This document shows positions 49,501 through 61,500 of a stretch of DNA of 64,000 nt, piece after piece (the first letter of the stretch is position 1; each line of letters begins with the position of its first letter). Source of the stretch: Trogon surrucura (Eukaryota > Chordata > Aves > Trogoniformes > Trogonidae); assembly GCA_020746105.1 (NCBI GenBank), contig CM036632.1, positions 1,364,001 through 1,428,000 of the forward strand. Reading direction: 5' to 3'. Under the pieces are notes generated by a model, which was not told the origin of the DNA, searched no databases, and was given only the letters and a program-made list of their open reading frames with translations. A program made the position numbers and the translations under genes.

Positions 49501-52500
49501 TCCACAATTTCCTACACTTTCCGCTCCGTGGGCACGTTCAACGTCATCGTGACAGCAGAGAACAAGATCAGCTCGTTGCAGGACAGCATCTACGTGTACG
49601 TCCTGGAGCAGATCGAAGGCCTGCAGGTGGCTAGCAGTGACCTGGTGGAGGACATGTACTTCCCGACGAACAAAACACTCCACTTGCAGGCAGTGGTGAG
49701 AGAGGGAACAAACATCTCTTACAGCTGGGTAGCCCAAAGGGATGGCATTGCTGTGCAGACCTTCACTGGGAAAACCTTCTCCTTGAACGTCCTAGAAGCT
49801 GGAAACTACACCATCCATCTGAAAGCCACGAATATGCTGGGGTGCGCAACTGCTAACAGGACGGTGGAGTTCATTGAAAGCATCGGTCTCTTAAAGCCTT
49901 ATGCCTTCCCCAACCCGGTTGCTATTAATGCCTCCGTTAACCTAAGTACCACTGTCACCAGTGGCACTGGCATCACGTATGTTTGGTACCTAGAGGATGG
50001 CTTCTCTCCTGTCACCTCTGAGCCCTTTATTATACACTCCTTCCAAAGCCCTGGGGTGATAGAGGTCGTTGTTGGAGCCGAAAACAAGCTGGATTCAACC
50101 AATGCAACGATTAATATCTGTGTGGAGGAGGTCATAGAGGGGCTGAGCATAGGGACGGCAGAGCTGGACTGTAGATACGTCTCGTCAGGCTCCACCGTGG
50201 TCTTTGAGGGGGAGCTGCAGAAAGGGACCGAAGTGACGTGGCTTTGGGAGGTGCCCAATGGCACGCTGACCGGCCGGTCCGTGGCAGTTCTGTTCCCCAC
50301 GGCGGGGTTTTATACGGTCTATCTGAACGCATCGAATGATGTCAGCTGGGCCCTGGCGAGCAGGAACATCTCAGTGCTGGACAGGATCCAAGGACTGGAA
50401 GTTCTTGCCAGCAAGAAGGTGGTGGAGCCAGGAGAACAGGTCACCTTTGTCATCAGGATGTTGTCAGGTACATCTGTGAGTTACCTGGTGAGCATAAGCG
50501 GGGACTACTCCGTGGCGCTCAACGGGTCCAAGTACACGCACGAATTCACCAAGAGCGGCGATTATTTAGTGACGGTGACGGTGCAGAACCAAATCAGCAT
50601 CGCTCACGCCCAGGTGCTCATCTCTGTCCTGGAGGCCGTCCGCGACGTCAGGCTCCTGAACTGCTGTGAGCAAGGCATACCCACGGGCACGCAGAAGAGC
50701 TTCAGTGCCCAGGTGGGCAGCGGCTCCCGCGTGTCGTTCTCCTGGCAGTTCTCCCTGTGGAAAGAGCACGGGCGATCCGTGGTCACCGTGGCAGGAGAGA
50801 GTGTTTCCTACACTCCAGAAGCTGCAGGGCTGCTCGAGATTCACCTCGTTGCTTTCAATGACTTGGGAGGTATCAATCTCACCAGAACCATCCAGGTCCA
50901 AGACCCCATAGTCCAAGTGTCCCTCACTGCTTCCAATGCATTCGTCAACAGGACAGCACTGTTTGAAGCCGCGGTGGTGCCCAGCAGCAGGAGCGTTGAG
51001 TTCTTGTGGACTTTTGGGGACGGCTCTTCCGCTCAAATGACCAGGGTTGCGGTGGCCAACTATTCTTACCTGAGCCCCGGGGATTACCTGGTGGAGGTGA
51101 ATGCCACCAACCTCATCAGCTTCTTCATAGCCCACCTCACTGTCACCGTCAAAGTCCTGGAGTGCGAGGAGCCAGAGGTGGAGTTGGCCTTGCCCCCTCA
51201 AGTTGTCATGAAGCGGTCCCAGAGGAACTACCTAGAGGCGCAGATCGACCTCCGAGGGTGCATCAAGTACCAGACGGAGCACCTGTGGGAGATCTACCGA
51301 GCACCCAGCTGCATGAGCTTGGATGACTCCAGCAGGATCCGTCTGCCCAACGTCGACGTGAACAGGCCCCAGCTGGTTATACCGAAGCTTGCCCTGGCGG
51401 TCGGGAACTATTGCTTCATCTTTATTGTCTCCTTCGGAGATACCCCACTGTCCAAAAGCATCTTTGCCAATGTAACTGTGATACCAAGTAAGCTGGTCCC
51501 AATCATCGACGGCGGGTCGTACCGGGTATGGTCCAACACTCAGGACTTAATTCTGGATGGGGAGAAGTCCTATGACCCGAACTTGGATGACGGTGAACAG
51601 ACTCCGCTGTTGTACGAGTGGTCTTGTACGTTCTCCTCCAAGGTAAGGGCAGCTTTGCGCAGCCAGAGGGGGTGATCATTCGGGAGCTCCAGCTGCACGG
51701 GAACTCTGCTACAAACGCGTGGCTGGGTTGGAATGGTGTTGAGGGAAGCTTTTGCGAGCATCTTTACCAAAGCCATTAACAAATGGCATCTTTAACAACC
51801 GTGGAAAGAGAGTGGCAAGGGTTTCCCACTTCCCAGCTGGGGATCGTAGAATCTTAGAACCATTAAGGTTGGAAAAGACCTCTGAGATCATCAGGTCCAA
51901 CTGTCAACCCAACACCAGCATGACCACGAAACCTACATGTGTCCCTCTGGAAGCTGAGGCACTTGTGTTGCTGTTTCCCTCGTTCTTGGCCTCTGGTTCA
52001 GGGTTTTGGTGTAGCCACTTCCGTAACCTGAAGGCATTACAGAGCTGCTGGTTGCAGGCCGGGGGGCTGAGGGCTCTGGACCCTCTCCTGTTCACGGTTA
52101 AACGTGTCCCATTTCAGCAGGGGACAAAGTCAGGCTTTGGAGGAGTCAAGTGGCCATGAGCTGTGGTCGCTATGGTCACAAACAGGTCACTGCGGTCACA
52201 AACAGGTCGCTGTCCTCACATGTCTGATGCTGCAGCGAGAGAAGGGCAGGGGGGAGCTGTCGCTCAGATTCTTACAGGAGATCAACCTCAGGATTTCTTT
52301 GACCATTTTTTAATTGAATGTGGGTTTCTTCTGCTTGCAAAAGGCCATTGTTTTCTGTGTTTGCCTCAAGGATGCGGAGTGTGTGTGGATTAGACTTCTA
52401 ACGTGAGCCTTTTGTGTTGTTCGGCAACGTTGATAAGCTATTTAGTGAAGAATTAATTGTTACAGAATAAGAATTTGAAGCTCAGGTGAATTACAGGAGT

Positions 52501-55500
52501 ATCCCAAGTATCGCTTACTAACCTGAAGAATAGCATCATGTGTTTTAGTGTCCCTGGCGAGGGATTGCGCAGGGAGACGTGTAGCGGGGAGTCGGTGTGG
52601 ACCTGAATGTTTTGCCTGTGGACTAACCCGACGTGCACCCGTACCAAGGAGGGTTTGAAAGTTCTTTTCTCCTTGCAAGCAGAGCTCGGCTGCAGGGTGC
52701 TCTCTGAATTTCAGTGCCAAGGAAGGAATTGTCACAATTTCCAAAGCTGTATTAGAAGCAGATGTGGAGTATACGTTCGACCTCACCGTCAGGAAGGAGG
52801 GCATGAGTCCCGAGGCAACGAACCAAACGGTAGGTACCGCGGACAGCTGTCGCTTTCTGCCCTTGTGCGCCTCTTGTTGGACCCAGCTGGGCTGGAAGTC
52901 CACGACCCTTTTTCTAAGGAATTTTTGGAGGCTCAGGACAGTGCCCGGCCACAAGGTGACTCCCCTGCTGCATCTCCCATTGGAGGTGCTGCTGCCTGCA
53001 CTGCCCGGCGCAGGGGACCAGATTTCAGGGCATCGCTGGGGCTCTGTAGCCAATCTCAACCAGACGATTGGCAGGAGCAGACACCGGTATTTCCGAGATA
53101 CATTCATCCTACACTGCCTAGGGCAGCACTTTTTGCTTGTCCTGCCAAGTCCTTTCAGTTTCTTCCTTCCTTTAGACCTTGTGTTGGTCCCTCTCTGCGT
53201 TAGTGGCCCAGCCCTGAGCGGCCGCAGCTCCTGGGACTGAGAGTCTGTGACCACAGATCTCCTGTGGGAGGACGGCAAAGGAGCCCGTGGTCGGTGGCTC
53301 TTCCAGCACCGCGTGCCACCCTGGGCTGTTCACGTGTCACAGCACGAGGCTCTACCCTGATTTTTGCCCTAAGAGAGCTTCCTAAGAGCTGGCACTTAGT
53401 TTTGCTATCAACAGTTCCTCTCTTCTCTCTGATTCCTTTTTTTTTTTAAGGGAGGATTCTTTTCTAAGTGGGTGTTGTTTATGTCAGACGAAGCCTAACG
53501 CTGAGCGCATCTGCAGCCCGACAGCAGTTATGGTTTGTGTCAGAAATGTTCATCGTGGTGCATTTGGCAATTAGAGATGTAGTTAGTCTGAAAGTGGAAA
53601 CTCTTACTGCCTGGGTTTTAAACCAAAGCTGGAGGATAAAAAGAAAAAAAAAAAAATCAAATTGATAGTCTTTCAAGGACATTCTGTACTATCTGGTTTC
53701 CGTGCATGAGCGCAAAACAACGATTCCAGTGTCGCCGGAAATTTGCAAATACTGTAGGAATGAATGAAGCTTCAACGCGCTCCGCTGCGGAATATTTATC
53801 CTCTTCTAAAAGTCTGCCATATTAAACAACGCCTTCATTACTGTCTCCCTTTGAATTCAGAATATTCCTTGTGCCAGGGCAGAGGGCTCTGTTGAGTGCT
53901 GGACAGCCCTGGGGGACTGAGGGAATTTTAGACGACGTACAGGGCTCGGAGCTCAGTAGCCGCCGTGTCTGAGCCACCAGGGTTTCTGGAGCTCTCCTCT
54001 CTCCCAGTGCTTTGCCGGGAGGTGCCGTAGAGGTCTCGAAATCCGAGCTAGAAGCCTGGAACAAGGCGCCACTCTCGGGAGAAGGCAGTTCTTCCAGGCT
54101 GCAGAGCAGTATTTGGTGCGCAGTGGGAGCTGTGGTCTCTGGCTCTTTTGATCGTCATTCCTGTCTCCTAGGGAACGCAGGTAGTGTCAGAAGCGATGGT
54201 GGTTCTGCACGGGCAGTGCTCTGCAGAGCCCCAGGCGCGGATCCTGAAACGTGGTTCTAGTCCACGCTCTGTGGATCAGGGCAGGGGCGAGGAAGGCACG
54301 AGCCCACGCTGGCTGTGCGCGGGGCAGCCCGCAGCAGACAGAGGAGAGCTGTGGGTGCTTCCCCGGGGCAGGAGCTCGCCAGATGTTGGCCTGTGCTGTA
54401 ACAGAGGGTTTCCTCCTCCCGGTTAGGCTGCTCTTCTGTTCCGAACTCTTACCAGGGATCTGTTCCAAGATGCTCCGTGCAGCAAAGGGTGTAAGTGAGC
54501 ATCATCCCCGCCTGATGGCACAAGCGGGGCTTACCGGGAATTCGGCACAGGGGGACATTTTGAAAGTGATGGGTGTTGTTAAAAAGTGAAAATTAAATCC
54601 AGAATTACCTAGATTGGCCCAGCTTGCACTGGGTGACTCTTGAAGATCAGCGGCAGAAGAACTGGCCATTATAAGAAAAGTCTGACCTGAAATCCTTTGG
54701 AAATCCCGTTCTGCTGTTCCTTAGCACAGACTGGGTCTGGTGCAGAGCAATTCCTCCTTACAGAACTGGGTGCTGGGATGTCTGCCTCCTTCTTTGACGT
54801 CTGTATTTTTGCCTTGTATCTTCTGATGGAGCTGCTTGCTTCCCCAGGTGTTCATCAAGAAAGGGGGAGTCCCTATCGTGTCCCTGGAGTGCGTTTCCTG
54901 CAAGGCTCAGTCTGTCTATGAAGTCAGCAGGAGCTCCTACGTCTACCTGGAGGGGACCTGCCAGAACTGTCACAACGACTCCAAGCTTGGGGTAAAGTCA
55001 TCAGCGATGCTGGTCTTTGCTTCGCCTTCGGTGGGCCTCAGGGAGAAGGGGAGGACAAGTGGAAGGAGCTGTGTGAGAAATAAAGCCCTGCCCTAGACAC
55101 AAGGAGGGGAATCCATCTCTGACCGCAAAGGCTGGGTCTGGCCGAGGGGCTGAGGAAGGCTGGCTGATGCTGGTCTCTTCTTCATGACCCCTGGAGCTGG
55201 CTGCAGGACCGGCTTGTGAGGTCAGAAGTTTAAGACCGGTCCTGCACGGAGCTTGCCCGGAGTGGCACGGGGCTCCGGAGTGCCGTGCCGTGTCTGGGCA
55301 GCGTGGAGGAGACCAGGAGAGCCTGTGAAGCAGGTTCCCCATGCCCTGTAACTGCTGGACCCCCTGTGAGGTGTCCAGAGCTTTCCCTTGCCCAGGGTCG
55401 TGCCTTCAGGCTGCGGGACACACGGCCTGTCCGTCCTCCTTCGGTGTCTCCCCCTACCCAAGGGCAGGCACTCCCTAGCTCATTGTCAAGCCAAGCCCAT

Positions 55501-58500
55501 GAGTGACCAGCTCTTTTTACACAAAAGCCACTTTTTTCTTTTCTTTAGATCTGTAACACGTTTTCTCCTCCCTGCTGGTTGTCATTTTGCCCGTTATTCT
55601 GGTGGCTCAAGCCGAGGTGGCTCGGTCCCTTCTGATCCCCCCCCCAAGTCCCTCCTCTAATTGCAGATCCCGCTGCGCGGCGTCGCTGCAGCCTGTTAAA
55701 CGAAGCGGGGCTCAGAAGTGGGAGCCCTGTGGTGAGAGCCAGCCTGTGTAGCTCCCAGCAAGGCCAGCCTGTGCTCACAGGGCATTTTTCAGCTGGCTGG
55801 ATCGCTGTTCCTCCTGATATCACAGTTGTACATTTGTGCTATTAACGGTAACCGTCCAGGCCACGTTTAGCTTGAAGTATATAAAACACGGTAACCCCGT
55901 GGAGACTCCACCAGTACTTAATTTATTTCCTGTGTTTTGTATTCTGCATTATGAAATATTCTGTCGGAGGGTGATGTAATCCCGGAGACCGAAGTAGATC
56001 TCACAGTGGAAATATTCCCACCAGACGTTTTGGAAAGGTTCCAGTTCTTGTTGCCGTAGCACACAAGGCTGAAGCTGAATTATCAACTGCAAATTTGGCA
56101 GACGCTCCCACTAGAAATCTGTTACTTTTTTTATAAGAGACTCAGTCCGAAACCATTTTAAGGACATAACTTCAGATTTAAACAAAAACCTCTCCTGTCT
56201 TTCCCCTCTTCGTCTCGGCAGAGGTGGGCAGCCCACAGCTTTAAAAACAAGTCTCTCATCCTGGACAAAAAGACGACCTCCACTGGCGACACAGGGATGA
56301 ACCTGGTGCTGAGGCAAGGGGCGCTGAAGGACGGCGAGGGCTACACCTTCACCCTCCACATCACAGACCTCACCACGGGGGAGGAGGGGTTCGCCTCCAT
56401 CGATCTGCTCCCGAACCAGCCGCCCGTCGGAGGCTCCTGCCGCCTCTCTCCCAAAGGTCCCCTCCGGGCGCTGGTGGCCAAGGTGCACTTCGAGTGCGCA
56501 GGTGAGAGCGCGCAGCCCGCGCCCTGCCGGCCCCTCTGCCCCTCGGCACCGGCGTGGTGCTGGCTGCCCTTCTTCCCACAGACGTTTTCTGTCCCCCGAG
56601 CTCCTGCCCCAGGACAACTCTTGGCCAGGGCTGAGTTCAGAAGTGGATCTTTCCATTCCTGATCCCCAAACCTTGGGCTGTTAACAGCTTTCAGCACCCA
56701 AATTGTGGAGCTCTGAAACTCGTGGCAGCCAGCAGGAGCTTTTCTAAACCCTAATTCGTGCAGTTGAGTGGTTATATCCAGGCCAGGGCAGTACTTGCAG
56801 AAGAAACCGGTATTTCAGTGGAGGAAAAAGAAGATAGGTGCCCGAAAATGAGTCACACGTATGTGGGAAGAGTCAAAAGACAAAGCCCTGGGGCCTTCTC
56901 TGCCATGTGGGCTGGATGTTCCTGCCAGCATTTACCTTCTCAACCAGCTGCAGAGACAGCAACAAGGAGCTTAGGTTTGGAAAAGTGGCCTGGCTGACGT
57001 CCTGTAGCCTTGGGCCAAGGAATAAGTGCCTCTGAAAACCATATTTCCCCAAATGATTAGTTTTAGAGATTAGTGCTGTCTGTGCACAAATGCTGGGAAG
57101 CCACGCTGCAGAGGAGGTGATGAATTCCGCTGCTGGAGGGTGGGGGGAGCTGGTCGCCAAAGCCCAGCTTCAGCTGGGGCAGAAGCAGAAGAATATTGAG
57201 CGCAGTGCGGTCGTAATCTTGGTATGTTCTGAGCCACCCAGAATAATCGTGGATTCGGTACCTCTTTGCAGCGGTGGGAGTTTTAGCTCTTAGCGATGGT
57301 TTTGAAGCCAAAGTGAATTGGGCAGGATGGAGACCCACTGGTTGGCGCCTGGTGCCAGCACCTTTGGGTGCTCCTGGCAGACCTGCAGTGAGTTTCCCGA
57401 CCCCCCCCAGCTCCCACAAGACTCCCTGTAATTCCTGGGAGCTCCGAGGAAACCTCTGTGCAGGTTTTACCCTGGACTCGGTCGTTTCTGTGGTGTCGAA
57501 CCGCCCAAGGGTTGTGCTGAGCCCCCGTCCCACGTCAGGCTTTGCAGGGTGAAGTCCTCGTGGTGGGGACAACCCGTCCCTCTGCCGGCGCATGGTGACC
57601 CCTCGCTGGGGACGGTGGGGAAGGGCTGAGCGGGGTGGGACATGCCGGGGGAGGGAAGGGGCACCGCCAGCTCTGATGGCTGGGCTAGGCTTCGGGCTGG
57701 AGGCTGCAGCCCCCATCACACCGCTGGGGTTTGTGTCGCAGGCTGGCGAGACACGGAGGACGCGGAGGGCCCGCTGGTGTTCATCCTCTTGGCATCGCGC
57801 CGCCGCGCCGGGCACTACGACGAGTTCTGCGTGTACAAGGGCAGCCGCGCCGAGCACGGCGCCTTCCTGCCCCCGGGCTTCCACGAGAGCGGCTTCGTGG
57901 TGTCCGTGTCAGTCCTCGTTCAGGACCAGCTGGGAGCGACCGTGGTGGCCGTTAACCGGTGAGTCCCCCGGCGCGCGGGCTGGGCGTACGCGGCGGTGCC
58001 GGTGCCAGGTTCCCGAATCAGGGTCCTGCAGCTCGACCGCTGGTTCCCCGTCCTGAAGGGCTCGGCAGATCCTGGATGAAACATTTGCCTCCTGGAAGAG
58101 GTTGTTGGCGGGGAGGCGAGGGGAGGCTCAGCAGTGCAATGCAGAGAATTCCAGTCTTTGTGGGTCATCGCTCAAGGCAGAAGCTTTCCCATAAGTTGCT
58201 GCTTTGCTGAGCACCTCTTGGATTCCCTGGTGACACCTTCCTTTGAAGGCATGATGTCACTTTCTCAGAAGGTCTCCATGCTCTCTGCTCTGCCAGCTTG
58301 TCCGCATCAGGAGACCTCAAAGGAGAGTTGGCAGCAGCAAGCTCTGGCGTCCCACTGCTGAGAGCCAGGGAGGTCTCCTGCAGCAAAGGCGGGGAGCACG
58401 AGCATTTGAGTAGGGTGGAAGGGATTGCAGCTCGACTCTCAGCACCCTGAAAGCCTGGTTAGCCCATCTGCAAACGGCCCTTGGTTTCCAGCGTGCTCCA

Positions 58501-61500
58501 CGCAGGTGACAAGTGCCCGCAGGTCCCTGGGCAGCATCCTGAGCTGCCTGACCGAGCCACAGGACCTCTCCTTGAGGCTGATTTGCAGCTCCCGGCACTG
58601 TACACGTGGCCCCGGCCTCCCAGGCTGGAGCACAGGGTCCTGCGGTGCCTGCGGAGGAGGATCTGTGTCCCAGCTGCTCCTCAGCCCCCAGGGAAGGAGG
58701 CCAAAAGCAGTGCAGCTCCTCCCAGCACACTACCCCTATTTTTAAGTGTGCTCTTTCTTCCCCATCAAGCTAAACCTGGATTTTCTCTCCTGGGTTCAGC
58801 TGTATGCATCCTCCACCTGCAGCTTCTCAGAGCTGGACCGGTGAGGAGCCAGGCTTCAGGTCCACGATGTTCTTATACAGAACTTGTGCAAACTGGGCAC
58901 CAGGGCAAGCGTCAGCAGTGCCGGCTTTGTTGTTTAACCACCTGCTTCCCCCCTCATCTTCCTTCCCAGCGAAAGGGCAGGCTCTAGCCCCTTCCCCCAG
59001 TCCTTCTGGACAGTCTGTGCTTAACCCAAACGCCTCTTTGCCTTGGCAGCTCCATGGAAATCGGCTTACCAGAGGGCTTCCCCAGCCTCTCCCACTGGCT
59101 CTACAATCAAACTGACACCGTGCTCCAGGGCTTAGTGAAGCAAGGGGACCCTCAGCAGGTCATTGAGTACTCTCTGGCCCTCATCACCATCTTAAATGAG
59201 GTAAAGCAGCGCTCTCTGCCCAAGAGGGGCCTCCAGAAGGCCTTGCAATTGCCAGGTTTTGTACAACCGTGTAGGGAAATGACTAATGCTACAGTTTTTC
59301 GGGTAAATCGGTGTACGTGCATGCTGGGAGCTGGGCTGGAACAGACACAGTCACCAGGGAAATGAGAGGGGCTGCAAAATAAAACAGAGGCCCCAGAGAA
59401 GGCAGTGGCCTGGGGGTCTCCCGTGCAGCCTGCTTTTTTTGCCCTCACATTCAGACAGTTTTTCCTCTTTCCTACCAACCTCAAGTCTAAACGCTGGGTT
59501 TAAAACCAGAAATCTTTAGACCAAATCCCCTCACCTCCTTCACGTTTCCCTTGAGCCAGCCACCCCGCTCCAGCTCAGCAGGGCTGGAAACTCCCTGTAG
59601 CTGCTCAGGTGATGCTCCGGGTGCTAAGGAGGCTCCTTGTTCTCGCAGAGCCAGTGCAGATGGAAAGATCTGTCTGCACACAAGGCTCTTCACCCACCGT
59701 GCAGGATCGTTATCCTCCCAGTCTGTCCATTTGCATCTCTGTAGGCAGGGCAGGAATTTGGGTCCATATTCCTGCTTTCCTGCCCAACAGGAGCCTGCTG
59801 CACGCCTGGAGGCCAGGCAGGGGTGATGGCCCTGGGTGCAGGCTGTGCTTAGCTGGATAAGGACTGCGCACTGCTGTACTGCTTAGCTGACAAGTGCCAG
59901 GCTGTTAAGATAATTGCGTGGAGTGCACAAGTGAAATTGGGGAAGTTCTGCTGAAAAAGCAGCTCATTAGATCACCCTCTGGGTGCACAGGCAGGGAGAT
60001 ACAGGCGTGCAGGAAAGAGGTGGCTTCAGCTCATCATTCTCTGAAACAACCTGATGCATTTCCTCACTCCACCTGCTTTTCTCCTCCCCCAGTACGAGCG
60101 GTCCGTGCTTCTGGAACCTGAGACTGGGAACGAATTTGAACTCCGCACCTGGACTCGCAACAATATCACCGAAACCCTGAACTCGCTGAAGGTGAACACA
60201 GTTGATGACATCCAGCAGATCTCGGCCGCCTTGGCGCAGTGCACGGTATGTTCCCCGTCGCCTCCTCCAGCCTCCTGCTCTTCCAGGTGCAGATTAGATG
60301 CTCCTCAATTCTTGTTCTGCTCCCTTGTCTCTCTCCCACCCACCCACACGACTCGGGGAGGACAGGTACCACTCGTTGAGATCGCGGGAGTTTCTGTGGT
60401 GATGTCCTGTGTGTTGTCAGCTCTGCCCCTCACCGTGCCACCCATCTGGGTAAGGTGATGTATTCATGTGCTGGAAGACAGCACCTAAGAACTCCGTGCC
60501 TCTTCTCTGGCACCAGGCTGGAGAAACTCTGGAATGAAATTGCTGGGGGAGTTGCAGAATCCCTTGAGGACAGGCTGGGCTCCCATCAGGAGTAACACAA
60601 GTAGAGCCGGACCCGCCAAGGGACAGTGCCAGGGACTGCTGCTGCTCCTTCCAGCCCTGTTCCTACCGTACAGGATTAGAAACAGCGCTCGGCTCTGCTG
60701 CTGACTGGAAGCGCCGCGTGCCCCAGCCAGCTCGCAGCTTCAGCTCCCCGGCTCTGGGGCTCTTGCCCGGTGGATTTAGGAGTGGCTTTATGTGTTTTGT
60801 CAGATGGGCAAAGGGAAGAGAGCCCGGTTATATAATGTGCTTGGGGTTTGGTGGGCAGCCAGTCGGCTCTGGCGTGCTTTTCCTCCTCGCCCTCCCAGAT
60901 CTTGGCTTTCAGGACCGGAGACGGGTACCCTGGCCTCGGCCACCCATCGCCTCCCCGGCCGGGTCGGCACTCTGGCTCAGCAGGAGCGGCTTGGCCTTGA
61001 GATGATCATGAGCTGCTGCATCCCACCCAGAGAGTCTTGCTTCTGCTGCTTCTTTCTCTGCTTCAGAGTCTGAAAATCTCAAAAATCACTTCTTTCTTTT
61101 CACTTCTGTCCAGGGATTCGGGGTTCGGCACATCCCGTTCCAATTCTGGATTGGCTTGTTTCTGTCCCTCTCACGTGCTCTTGCCTTGCGGCTCAATCTC
61201 ACTGTGGAAGCTTAGGATGGAATTCTAGAACTGGAATTCTTGTTCCATGCGAAAAGCTGGTATTCCAGGATTAGTTTGTGCTCTGGATTGGGATGAAAAG
61301 CTTAGAAAAACAGAATTTCCCAAGGGATTGAGACTGGTGTGGAGTTCACACTTCTCCTTTCCTGTACAAGTGTCAATCAATGCTGATACCTTTTTAATTT
61401 TACCTACAGCGGAGAGGTAAAACCAGAATGAGTTTCTCCAGGAGGCGAAAAAAGGAATCTCGGTCCTCTTAGTTGATTCTCCTTTCTAAGCAGTAGCTCC

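Larger units (their letters stand above)
51643..52682 (+). other. PKD1: PKD1 intron 15
   Basis: 1,040 bases, gtaagg to caagcag. Contains an antisense CR1 piece (51847-51955) and a 20-bp tandem repeat (52166-52225). Confidence 0.93.

Noticed and set aside
52460..53278. 272-codon minus-strand open frame across exon 16 and intron 16
   Set aside because: Antisense to a known exon and intron, no domain recognised.
57063..57884. 273-codon minus-strand open frame across intron 18 and exon 19
   Set aside because: Shadow of a GC-rich coding exon plus intron; no domain.
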